Source of the DNA: Segatella cerevisiae
GTDB taxonomy: Bacteria > Bacteroidota > Bacteroidia > Bacteroidales > Bacteroidaceae
NCBI RefSeq assembly: GCF_024054555.1
Contig: NZ_JAMXLY010000007.1
Coordinates: forward strand, 1 to 64,000
Reading direction: 5' to 3'
Length of the DNA stretch: 64,000 nucleotides
In this document: piece by piece, positions 54,108 to 62,234 of the stretch
Numbering within the stretch: position 1 is the stretch's first letter
Layout of the letters: the number at the start of each line of letters is the position of its first letter
Made by a program: the position numbers and the translations under genes
Notes under the pieces: model-generated
Told to the model about the DNA's origin: nothing
Databases searched by the model: none
The model's input: the letters and a program-made list of their open reading frames with translations, nothing else

Positions 54108-56582
54108 ATGACATATACTATTGAAAAAGTTACCACTCTTATTGGCGCACGCCGTTATGGGGAAAAGGATACCAATATAGGATTTATTCTTACGGATAGC
54201 CGTTCTTTATGCTTTCCGGAAGAGACGCTTTTTTTCGCATTGAAATCCGGCAGGAATGACGGGCATCGCTATATCCCTGATTTGTATCGCAGAGGGGTAT
54301 TGAACTTTGTCGTTGCCAATGTACCGGAAGACTATAAGAAAAAATACCCGGATGCTAATTTCCTGAAAGTCCTTTCGCCTCTTGAGGCTTTGCAGCGCTT
54401 GGCAGAACGCCATCGGGATGAGTTCAATATTCCTATTGTCGGGATTACAGGCTCCAACGGAAAGACGATGGTGAAAGAATGGCTTTATCAATTGATGTCC
54501 CCGGATCTGTTTGTTACCCGCAGCCCGAGAAGTTATAATTCTCAGATAGGCGTACCTCTCTCTATCTGGCTGATGAATGAGGATACCCAGTTAGGGGTGT
54601 TTGAAGCCGGTATCAGTAAACCGGGAGAGATGTTGGCACTCCGCGACATCATCCAACCGACAATCGCAGTATTAACGAATCTGGGAGCGGCTCATCAGGA
54701 GAATTTCTCTTCGATGGAGGAGAAATGCCGGGAAAAGATGATCTTGTTCCACGATGCCTCTGTCATTGTCTATAATGAGGACGACGAGATCATCCGAAAA
54801 ACCGTTCAGGCAGGTGATTTCAAAGGGGAGAAGTTGTACTGGTCCAGAAAGGACAAGAATGCGCCGATGTATGTCGAGTCTGTGAAGAAAAATGCCAAGT
54901 CGGCTTCAGTCGTTTGTTATTACAAAGGTAAGAAAATACAGTATGACCTGCCTTTCCTCGATGGGGCTTCCATAACAAATTCCATTATCTGTGCAGCAGT
55001 TGCTGCCAAACTGGGATTGAAGATAGAGGAGATCCAAAATCGGATGGAGAAACTGGAACCGGTTGCCATGCGTATGGAAGTTGTCGAAGGTCAGCGCGGT
55101 TGTACCCTGATCAATGATAGTTATAACTCGGATATCAATTCTCTGGATATCGCACTGGATTTCATGAGCCGTCGTCCTGACCAGAAAGGACGTCGCCGTA
55201 CGTTGATCCTCAGCGACATCTATCAGAGCGGCATGTCACCAGAAGATCTTTATCGTGAGGTGTCAGACTTGGCTGTGAAGCGCGGTGTCCAGAAATTCAT
55301 CGGAATCGGACCGGATTTGTGCAAACAGGCAGATGAGATACAGGTACCCGAGAAATTCTTCTTTACCACAGTTCCACAGTTCCTTCATAGTGTCGTCTTT
55401 TCCTCTCTTCAAAACGAGGTGATCCTGATAAAGGGCGCCAGAAAATTCGGATTCGACCAACTTACGGAACTCTTGGCTAAAAAAGTGCATGAGACTGTTT
55501 TGGAAGTCAATCTGGATGCTGTCGTCAAGAACCTCAATTATTACCGCTCACTCATGAAACCGGAGACCAAACTGGTCTGTATGATCAAGGCTGATGCCTA
55601 TGGCGCCGGAGCTGTGGAGATAGCCAAAACACTGGAGGATCATCGTGTGGATTACCTCGCAGTGGCAGTGGCTGATGAGGGTGTAATCCTGCGGAAGAAC
55701 GGTATTACTTCGAATATTATGATCATGAATCCGGAGATGTCTGCGTTCAAGACCATGTTCGATTATGACCTGGAACCGGAAGTTTACTGTTTCAGACTGC
55801 TTGAGGCTTTGGTGAAAGCTGCCGAAAAGGAAGGGATTACAGGTTTCCCTGTGCATATCAAAATCGATACGGGGATGCATCGTCTCGGATTTAATCCGCA
55901 GACAGATATGGATGAGTTGATCAGTAGGTTGAAGCATCAGAATGCGATCATTCCTCGTTCGGTGTTCTCTCATTTCGTGGGCTCGGACAGTGATGAATTC
56001 GATGCCTTCAGTGCCCGTCAGTTCTCCCTCTTCGACCAGGCAAGCAAGAAATTGCAGTCTGCTTTCAGTCATAAGATCATCCGCCATATTGATAATTCTG
56101 CCGGCATTGAGCATTTCCCTGAGCGACAGTTGGATATGTGCCGCCTTGGACTCGGACTTTATGGCATTGATCCCCGTACTAATAAGACTATCCACAACGT
56201 TTCGACATTGAAGACGACGATCCTGCAGTTGAGGAATGTTCCGAAAGGTGACAGTGTAGGGTATAGCCGGCGGACGATCCTGGATCGGGACAGCGTCATC
56301 GCTGCCATCCCTATCGGTTATGCAGATGGCTTGAACCGTCATTTGGGCAACCGTCATTGCTATTGTCTCGTCAATGGACAAAAAGCTTTGTATGTAGGAA
56401 ATATCTGTATGGATGTGGCTATGATTGACGTGACAGGTATCCCTTGCAAGGAAGGTGACAGCGTCGAGATCTTCGGTGATGATCTTCCTGTGACTGTTTT
56501 GAGCGATGCTTTGGATACTATTCCCTATGAGGTCATGACGACCATCAGCAGTCGTGTCAAAAGAGTCTATTTCCATGACTGA
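54108..56582 (+). CDS. murF-alr: Bifunctional MurF ligase / alanine racemase
   Basis: Fusion protein of 824 residues. Residues 1-460 are MurF, which adds D-Ala-D-Ala to UDP-MurNAc-tripeptide: FILTDSR, ITGSNGKTMVKEW (P-loop), SYNSQIGVPLS, EAGISKPGEM, NLGAAH, NDSYNSDINSLDIALDF. Residues 465-824 are alanine racemase, which supplies D-Ala: CMIKADAYGAGAVE with the PLP lysine near 495, HIKIDTGMHRLGF, SHFVGSDSDEFD, RLGLGLYGIDP and IPIGYADGLNR with the catalytic Tyr. The linker contains VHETVLEVNLDA. The fusion is known in Bacteroidetes and couples D-Ala production to its use. An in-frame TTG at 54096 is a less likely start than the ATG at 54108. Confidence 0.95.
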   Translation: MTYTIEKVTTLIGARRYGEKDTNIGFILTDSRSLCFPEETLFFALKSGRNDGHRYIPDLYRRGVLNFVVANVPEDYKKKYPDANFLKVLSPLEALQRLAERHRDEFNIPIVGITGSNGKTMVKEWLYQLMSPDLFVTRSPRSYNSQIGVPLSIWLMNEDTQLGVFEAGISKPGEMLALRDIIQPTIAVLTNLGAAHQENFSSMEEKCREKMILFHDASVIVYNEDDEIIRKTVQAGDFKGEKLYWSRKDKNAPMYVESVKKNAKSASVVCYYKGKKIQYDLPFLDGASITNSIICAAVAAKLGLKIEEIQNRMEKLEPVAMRMEVVEGQRGCTLINDSYNSDINSLDIALDFMSRRPDQKGRRRTLILSDIYQSGMSPEDLYREVSDLAVKRGVQKFIGIGPDLCKQADEIQVPEKFFFTTVPQFLHSVVFSSLQNEVILIKGARKFGFDQLTELLAKKVHETVLEVNLDAVVKNLNYYRSLMKPETKLVCMIKADAYGAGAVEIAKTLEDHRVDYLAVAVADEGVILRKNGITSNIMIMNPEMSAFKTMFDYDLEPEVYCFRLLEALVKAAEKEGITGFPVHIKIDTGMHRLGFNPQTDMDELISRLKHQNAIIPRSVFSHFVGSDSDEFDAFSARQFSLFDQASKKLQSAFSHKIIRHIDNSAGIEHFPERQLDMCRLGLGLYGIDPRTNKTIHNVSTLKTTILQLRNVPKGDSVGYSRRTILDRDSVIAAIPIGYADGLNRHLGNRHCYCLVNGQKALYVGNICMDVAMIDVTGIPCKEGDSVEIFGDDLPVTVLSDALDTIPYEVMTTISSRVKRVYFHD

Positions 56583-56922
56583 GTCGGCTTTCGGGATTTG
56601 AGAGGTTCCGAGTCGTAAATAGGATTTGGGCATGGATTGATGTCTGGAAAATTAACCTTTAAGCGGTGGGAGTCGATTTTGATGGCTCTTGCTGCTTTTT
56701 TGTTGAATTACCTGAATTTCACGGAGAGAAGATTCTTCTTTCATCTTATCTACCTTAGGCGTAGCCTTTGTAACGAACAGAAAATATATCGGGGTTTTTA
56801 TTAACCTTTTGCGTAAAAGTTTGCCATGAAACGTATTAATTATAAGAAAAAGTGTATCTTTGCATACAGTGTACTACCCTTAAAAACCTGCTAAATTAGC
56901 AACTATATCTTAAACAGTATTT
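56583..56922 (+). other. Upstream region of the uronate operon
   Basis: 340 bases without a gene. TATCTTTG at 56855-56862 is a good -7 box for the operon starting at 56923; the nearest TTTG is 31 bases upstream, too far for a proper -33. A short palindrome, GCTAAATTAGC (56890-56900), lies in the leader. Neither a regulator gene nor a clear operator is visible. Confidence 0.55.
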
Positions 56923-58341
56923 ATGGAACAAGTATTTAGTTATATTATTGGTCTTGGTGCGAGCGTAATGATGCCTATCATCTTTACGATTATCGGACTG
57001 TGTATCGGCATGAAATTCAGTAAAGCGTTGTTGTCCGGTCTATATGTCGGCGTTGGATTCGTCGGACTGGGTATCGTGACCGCTTTGCTGACAAAAAATT
57101 TCAGCGATCCCCTGACTTTGATGTCTCAAATTTATCACCTTAAACTGAAAGTGTTCGATATGGGATGGCCTGCTGCCGCTTCGGTCGCCTACAGTACTGC
57201 TGTCGGAGCACTGATTATCCCGATCTGCTTGGGTATAAATTTTCTGATGTTGATAACTAAAACAACTCGGACGGTCAATATTGATCTTTGGAATTACTGG
57301 CATTTTGCCTTTATCGGTTCTGTGGCTTATTTCTGCATGCACGAGAGTCTGGCATGGGGCTATTTTGCCGCTATCGTCTGCTATATGATCACTTTGGTCA
57401 TGGCTGATCTGACTGCTGACCGGTTCCAGAAATACTATCACTTGGAGGGGATTTCCATTCCTCAACCATTTTGTCAGAGTTTTCTGCCTTTCACATTGGC
57501 TATTGACTGGTTGTTGGATAAGATTCCGGGATTTGACAAACTCGATATTGATGCGGAAGGTATGAAGAAAAAGTTCGGAGTCCTTGGAGAACCGCTCGTA
57601 CTTGGTGTTATTGTCGGGGCGCTCATAGGGATCGTCGCTCGTATGGATATCAAGAAGATCCTCTTCCTGGGTATTACGATGGGTGCTGTGATGGAGTTGA
57701 TCCCACGTATTACCAAACTCTTTATCGATGGCTTGATGCCAATTTCCGACAAGACAAAGGAAGTGGTGGCCAGACGCTTCCACGGTAAAACCATTCATAT
57801 CGGAATGAGCCCTGCTCTGGTAATCGGACATCCGACTGCTTTGGTATGTACGCTGTTGCTGATCCCGACCTATCTTATTCTGTCAATCGTGCTGCCCGGT
57901 AATCAGTTCTTGCCATTGGCATCTTTGGCGGGCTTGTTCTATCTCTTTCCCGTGATGCTTCCTTATACTAAAGGAAATGTCCTGAAGAGTTATTTGGTGA
58001 GCCTTGTGGCACTGTTGTTCGGTTTGTGGTTCGTCACTGATATGGCACCTGATTTTACAATGGCAGCTAACTCTGTGTTCAAGGCAACTCAGGACCCGGC
58101 AACGAGTGTTCCCCAAGGATTCTTTGCGGGGAGTATGGATTTTGCCTCATCCTTGATCGGGTGGGTGATTTACAAACTCACTTGTTATGTGAAGTACATC
58201 GGACCTGCTGTTCTGGTCGTTGTAGTCTTGGCCATGATGTGGTATAACCGTCGTCGTATTCTGAAGGACGAGAAAGCTGCAGCAGCGCTTTTGGACGCTG
58301 AATCCAAGGGTGGAGACAGTCATGCCCCTCAAACGAAATAG
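56923..58341 (+). CDS. GatC-type PTS EIIC membrane protein (orphan)
   Basis: 472-residue polytopic inner-membrane protein homologous to EIIC of the galactitol PTS (GatC/SgcC). Matching blocks: VGFVGLGIV, VFDMGWPAAASV, TRTVNIDLWNYWHF, YHLEGISIPQP, FGVLGEPLVLGVIVG (substrate loop), DGLMPIS, GMSPALVIGHPTAL and VPGNQFLPLA. In classical PTS the EIIC forms the sugar path and EIIA/EIIB phosphorylate the substrate. Neither partner is in the window and Bacteroidetes usually lack the PTS altogether, so it may act as a phosphorylation-independent channel or carrier. First gene of an operon with kduI (23-base gap) and an ExuT-like transporter, which points to uronate derivatives as substrate. Confidence 0.85.
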   Translation: MEQVFSYIIGLGASVMMPIIFTIIGLCIGMKFSKALLSGLYVGVGFVGLGIVTALLTKNFSDPLTLMSQIYHLKLKVFDMGWPAAASVAYSTAVGALIIPICLGINFLMLITKTTRTVNIDLWNYWHFAFIGSVAYFCMHESLAWGYFAAIVCYMITLVMADLTADRFQKYYHLEGISIPQPFCQSFLPFTLAIDWLLDKIPGFDKLDIDAEGMKKKFGVLGEPLVLGVIVGALIGIVARMDIKKILFLGITMGAVMELIPRITKLFIDGLMPISDKTKEVVARRFHGKTIHIGMSPALVIGHPTALVCTLLLIPTYLILSIVLPGNQFLPLASLAGLFYLFPVMLPYTKGNVLKSYLVSLVALLFGLWFVTDMAPDFTMAANSVFKATQDPATSVPQGFFAGSMDFASSLIGWVIYKLTCYVKYIGPAVLVVVVLAMMWYNRRRILKDEKAAAALLDAESKGGDSHAPQTK

Positions 58342-58364
58342 AGAATTTCAAATATTATGCAATA

Positions 58365-59276
58365 ATGAAAAGAAAGATTTTAACAGTGGTGATGTGCCTG
58401 ATGGCCTGTTGGGGTATGGCGCAGAATGCTTACACACATTATGAAGTCCGCTGGGCCAGCAATCCCCGGGACGCGAAGCATTATGATACTGAGCGCCTGC
58501 GTAAGGAATTCCTGATCCAGAAGGTGATGGCACCGGGAGAGGTCAACTGGACCTATTCCCTTTATGACCGTTTCCTCGTCGGCGGTGCTGAGCCGGTGGA
58601 TGCTCCCCTGGAGCTGGCTTCCATTGCCCCGTTGGATACAAAGAACCTGTTGGATAATCGTGAACTGGGTATCATTAATATCGGTGGTGACGGTGTGGTG
58701 ACCGTTGACGGCAAGGATTATCCCCTCGCCTTTCAGGAGGCCCTGTACATCGGCCGTGGCTCATACCAGATCACCGTTTCCAGCAAGGATCCTGCTCATC
58801 CGGCCAAGTTCTATCTGAACAGTGCTTGTGCACAGAAGGCTTATCCGATCAGGAAGGTGACGTTGAAGGAGGCTCATAATATCAAAGCTGGCTCTCTGGC
58901 TGGCAGCAATGACCGGGTGATCCACCAGATGATCATTGACGGTGTGGCCGGCGTACATACGTGCCAGTTGCAGATGGGCATCACGGAATTGAAGGAAGGC
59001 TCTGTATGGAACACGATGCCGGCTCATACCCACCTCCGTCGCATGGAGACCTATTTCTATTATAAGATCCCAGAGGGCCAGCAGGTCCTTCATATTATGG
59101 GAGAACCGCAGGAGACACGTCCCATCTGGGTCAAGAATGAGCAGGCTGTCATCTCTCCTCAATGGAGTATCCATTGTGGGGCAGGAACGTCCAACTATAC
59201 CTTTATCTGGGGAATGGCGGGAGAGAACCTGATCTATACCGATATGCAGGTCGTCAAGATCTCTGACCTCAAATAG
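58365..59276 (+). CDS. kduI: 5-keto-4-deoxyuronate isomerase with export signal
   Basis: Isomerises 4-deoxy-L-threo-5-hexosulose uronate to 3-deoxy-D-glycero-2,5-hexodiulosonate in breakdown of unsaturated uronates from pectin or glycosaminoglycans. The 303-residue protein has the KduI core: HYDTERLRKEFLIQKV, YDRFLVGGAEPV, REVGIINIGG-type strand (RELGIINIGGDG), and the metal site AHTHLRRMET (His, His, Glu near 221-229) with a later His in WSIHCGAGTSN. Unlike cytoplasmic KduI of about 280 residues, it begins MKRKILTVVMCLMACWGMAQ, a basic then hydrophobic stretch ending GMA-Q, a typical Sec signal (LMAC at 12-15 is near a lipobox). A periplasmic location is inferred. Confidence 0.85.
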   Translation: MKRKILTVVMCLMACWGMAQNAYTHYEVRWASNPRDAKHYDTERLRKEFLIQKVMAPGEVNWTYSLYDRFLVGGAEPVDAPLELASIAPLDTKNLLDNRELGIINIGGDGVVTVDGKDYPLAFQEALYIGRGSYQITVSSKDPAHPAKFYLNSACAQKAYPIRKVTLKEAHNIKAGSLAGSNDRVIHQMIIDGVAGVHTCQLQMGITELKEGSVWNTMPAHTHLRRMETYFYYKIPEGQQVLHIMGEPQETRPIWVKNEQAVISPQWSIHCGAGTSNYTFIWGMAGENLIYTDMQVVKISDLK

Positions 59277-59325
59277 AAGCCGGAGAGATCATCATAACTC
59301 AACTAACCAAAACAAACCTTAAACT

Positions 59326-60807
59326 ATGAGTTCTGTTCAAACTACTAAGAAAACCAATTATCGGTGGGTGATCTGTTCCATGCTCTTCTTTGCCACAACG
59401 GTCAATTACATGGACCGTCAGGTATTGTCACTGACGTGGAAGGATTTCATCGCTCCGGAATTTCACTGGACGGATGCCGATTATGGCGTGGTAACAGGGA
59501 TTTTCTCTATTCTCTATGCGTTCTTTTGCCTTTTTGCAGGTAAGTTTATTGACAAGTTAGGGACGAAGAAGGGGTATCTTACCGCCATTGGCATTTGGTC
59601 TGTGGGTGCCTGTATGCACGCTGCCTGCGGATGGGCGACCATGCATATCGTGGGGGTTCCATCATTGGCAGCCCTGCGTGCCGTGAAAGCTGGATCAGAA
59701 TTGGCTTTGTCCATCTCCACGGTCTCTGTCTATCTCTTTCTTTTCTGCAGGGCAGTGCTTGCCATGGGTGAGTCCGGTAACTTCCCTTCGGCTATCAAGG
59801 TGACGGCTGAATATTTCCCGAAGAAAGACCGTGCGTTTGCTACGGCGATCTTTAATAGCGGGGCGTCTATCGGAGCCCTGGCGGCACCGGTCACGATCCC
59901 TGTCCTGGCTGAACATCTCGGTTGGGAGATGGCCTTCATCATCATCGGTGGACTGGGTTTCATCTGGATGGCTCTGTGGGTATTCATCTATGATCGGCCT
60001 AAAGACAGTAAGCATGTGAATGATGCGGAAATGACGTATATTAATCAGGATCAGGAGAATGACGGTCGGGTAAAGGCGGCAGAGGAGACGAGAAAAGAGG
60101 AGAAGACGATTCCCTTCCTCAAGTGTTTCCGTTATCGTCAGACTTGGTCCTTCATCGTCGGTAAATTTATGACGGATGGTGTATGGTGGTTCTATTTATT
60201 TTGGGCACCTGCCTATTTTTCCGATCAGTTCAATTACGGTTCAAATACCACGATGGGAAAATTATTGATTTTTGTCCTCTATTTCATCGTGACGGTGATC
60301 TCAATCTTCGGTGGTTATCTGCCGAAATTCTTCGTGGAGAAGAAGGGGATGGGAGCTTATCGCGGACGTATGCTCGCCATGCTGATCTTTGCCTTCTTCC
60401 CATTGCTGGCTCTCTTTGCACAACCCTTGGCTTCCTGGAAAGCCAGTCCTATTGATCCGGCATGGTGGCCGGCAATCATCATCGGGCTCGCCGGTGCAGG
60501 ACACCAGGCATGGTCTGCCAACCTCTTTTCAACTATCGGCGATATGTTCCCTACCAGTACGGTAGCCACGATTACCGGTATCGGTACCATGGCGGGAGGT
60601 ATCGGCTCCTGGCTGATCAATACAGGGTCAGGTGAACTCTTTACCTATGCAGAGAATGCCGGGTCAGCTTTTACTTTCCTCGGTTTCTCAGGCAAGCCTG
60701 CCGGGTATATGATTATCTTCTGCATCTGTGCCGTAGCCTATCTGATAGGCTGGGCAATCATGAAGACCCTCGTACCGAAATACAGGCCTATTGCTACGGA
60801 CAAATAA
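59326..60807 (+). CDS. MFS transporter, ExuT/hexuronate-like (ACS family)
   Basis: 493-residue major facilitator with 12 membrane segments of the anion:cation symporter family. Signatures: TTVNYMDRQVLSLTWKDF in TM1, FAGKFIDKLGTKKG in the TM2-3 loop, GMGES-type motif as LAMGESGNFPSAIK, and FFPKKDRAFATAIFNSGAS-like sequence. These match hexuronate transporters such as ExuT. Third gene of the operon, 49 bases after kduI; closed by the terminator at 60855-60897. It could import free uronates or the KduI product. Confidence 0.88.
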   Translation: MSSVQTTKKTNYRWVICSMLFFATTVNYMDRQVLSLTWKDFIAPEFHWTDADYGVVTGIFSILYAFFCLFAGKFIDKLGTKKGYLTAIGIWSVGACMHAACGWATMHIVGVPSLAALRAVKAGSELALSISTVSVYLFLFCRAVLAMGESGNFPSAIKVTAEYFPKKDRAFATAIFNSGASIGALAAPVTIPVLAEHLGWEMAFIIIGGLGFIWMALWVFIYDRPKDSKHVNDAEMTYINQDQENDGRVKAAEETRKEEKTIPFLKCFRYRQTWSFIVGKFMTDGVWWFYLFWAPAYFSDQFNYGSNTTMGKLLIFVLYFIVTVISIFGGYLPKFFVEKKGMGAYRGRMLAMLIFAFFPLLALFAQPLASWKASPIDPAWWPAIIIGLAGAGHQAWSANLFSTIGDMFPTSTVATITGIGTMAGGIGSWLINTGSGELFTYAENAGSAFTFLGFSGKPAGYMIIFCICAVAYLIGWAIMKTLVPKYRPIATDK

Positions 60808-60854
60808 TTTATCCGTTCCGGTACGGAGAATACCGGTATGTTGATTGATTCCTT

Positions 60855-60897
60855 CCCGAAGGTGAGCAACCGTTCTTACTCTCCTTCGGGATTTTTT
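60855..60897 (+). terminator. Uronate operon terminator
   Basis: CCCGAAGG (60855-60862) pairs with CCTTCGGG (60883-60890), followed by A and six T. Confidence 0.85.
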
Positions 60898-60934
60898 ATG
60901 ATCTTTGTTTTGCTTTTATATTCTCATGGAAAAA

Positions 60935-60996
60935 CTTGTTCGGTGTTATTCTTTTTATTATATTTGTCGTAAATTTTATGGCCATAAAATTTACGA
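60935..60996 (+). promoter_or_regulatory. Promoter with perfect 30-base palindrome at the start site
   Basis: CTTG (60935-60938), 20-base spacer, TATATTTG (60959-60966), directly followed by a perfect, loop-less palindrome at 60967-60996 (centre ATGG/CCAT). The predicted transcription start falls inside the palindrome. It may be the operator of the DUF234-type ATPase whose remnant follows, or the boundary of a mobile cassette. Confidence 0.65.
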
Positions 60997-61026
60997 TGAT
61001 AAAATAACTGGATGATAATTTTTTAG

Positions 61027-61380
61027 GAGAGAGATCGTTCTTTGATAGAGATAGGCAACTTCAAGATGCTTGGTACAATCATCAAGAACGATTATCCTGT
61101 CTTTTCCGGTTTTGCCTTGAAACGCTGGTTCCGTCAGAAGTTCATGGAGAGTCAGAACTATGTCGATATCGGTGGCTGGTGGTTGCCTCAGAGCCGTGAC
61201 CCGGAGGAGATAGATATCGTTACGGAAGACTTAGAAGGCAATATTAATGCCTGGGAAGTGAAAAGACAGCGCAAGAAATACATTCCTTCACTGTTAGAGG
61301 AAAAGGCCAGTGTCATGCAGAGCAGAATATTCAAGGGTCGTGATGTACAGATCGGCTGCCTTTCTCTGGAAGAGATGTAG
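61027..61380 (+). pseudogene. C-terminal remnant of a DUF234-type ATPase
   Basis: The frame is open from 61027 (after an in-frame TAG) to TAG at 61378-61380; the only start is a TTG at 61042. The product of about 117 residues (SLIEIGNFKML ... FSGFALKRWFRQKFMES ... DIGGWWLPQ ... EEIDIVTED ... AWEVKRQRKK) matches the C-terminal DUF234 nuclease-like domain of archaeal-type AAA ATPases, with a PD-(D/E)XK-like pattern (E-I-D-I ... W-E-V-K). The AAA module that should precede it, about 300 residues, is missing, and only 30 bases separate the upstream palindrome from the open frame. It is therefore likely a deletion remnant; a functional small protein is possible but less likely. Confidence 0.7.
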
Positions 61381-61421
61381 ATAGGAGATAAAAGCTCTTA
61401 TAAGAAAGAGGATAGTTGAAT

Positions 61422-61458
61422 AGCATGTTTTTCGGACAACCATACGAAAAAACATGCT
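61422..61458 (+). terminator. Hairpin after the ATPase remnant
   Basis: AGCATGTTTTTCG (61422-61434) pairs with CGAAAAAACATGCT (61445-61458, one bulged base). It is followed by GTTTGTGATTTTTG, only partly T-rich. Confidence 0.5.
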
Positions 61459-61488
61459 GTTTGTGATTTTTGTTATTGCTTTTTTCAT

Positions 61489-61496
61489 TATCTTTG
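61489..61496 (+). promoter_or_regulatory. -7 box of the restriction-modification cassette
   Basis: TATCTTTG, 63 bases before the first methyltransferase ATG. A TTTG at 61469-61472 is 16 bases upstream, a little close for the usual -33 spacing. Confidence 0.55.
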
Positions 61497-61559
61497 TGGT
61501 AGTCTTGGTATACCCTTTTATTTAAAAGTATTCAAGACGGACAAAAACACATATATGGA

Positions 61560-62234
61560 ATGAGAAAGGACGATTCACATACACAAATCAAATCCAGAGA
61601 AAGGGTTTCAAATCATGGAGAGGTATTCACTGCACCACGAGAAGTAAATGCGATGCTGGACCTTGTCAAGGGAGAAACAGAACGTATTGACTCACGGTTT
61701 CTTGAGCCGGCTTGTGGAACGGGTAATTTCGTTACGGTTATTCTGGAACGTAAATTGCGTGTGGCCAGACAACTCTATGCCAAGGATAAAGTCTTGTATG
61801 AATTGAATGCTTTGATTGCTGTTGGCAGTATTTATGGTATAGAACTTTTGCAAGATAATGTCAAGGAATGTCGGAATAGATTATCCAGCCAATTCAAGAA
61901 TGAATATCTTTCTGTTTTTCCTCAAGGACCTAATCCGGGATATTTTCAGAGTATAGATTATATTTTCTACCAGAATATCCTGTGGGGGGATGCCTTAACT
62001 TTAAAGACTCCGGAAGAACACCCTGTTCCGATTGTTTTTTCTGAATGGACCGTAATTAATGGACAAATCAAGAGACGGGACTATACGATGGCCAATCTGA
62101 TGGAGAATCAACCAATGGAGGGTCCGAATCTGTTTTCTGATTTGGGGGATGAGGCTTTTATTCCAACTCCAATAAAGGAATTTCCTCTGACTAATTATCT
62201 AAAAATAGCTGAATATGAAGAATTACAATCCTGA
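61560..62234 (+). CDS. Methyltransferase subunit with AdoMet motif (Eco57I-like cassette)
   Basis: 224-residue protein resembling the N-terminal AdoMet-binding part of adenine-N6 DNA methyltransferases of restriction-modification systems. It shows GEVFTAPREVNAMLDL, the AdoMet motif I FLEPACGTGNF (48-57), a motif II-like YGIELLQDNVKECRNRL and a WGDAL motif III. The motif IV tetrapeptide (N/D)PPY is absent, and the last 80 residues (EEHPVPIVFSEW ... NLMENQPMEGPN) are a different, short domain. Its stop lies 20 bases inside the next gene, which carries NPPY, so the two may form one split enzyme. Starts at a clear ATG with an A-rich upstream. Confidence 0.8.
   Translation: MRKDDSHTQIKSRERVSNHGEVFTAPREVNAMLDLVKGETERIDSRFLEPACGTGNFVTVILERKLRVARQLYAKDKVLYELNALIAVGSIYGIELLQDNVKECRNRLSSQFKNEYLSVFPQGPNPGYFQSIDYIFYQNILWGDALTLKTPEEHPVPIVFSEWTVINGQIKRRDYTMANLMENQPMEGPNLFSDLGDEAFIPTPIKEFPLTNYLKIAEYEELQS

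Noticed and set aside
55548-56633. A 361-codon open frame on the minus strand
   Set aside because: It is antisense to the alanine racemase half of murF-alr and has no domain signature.
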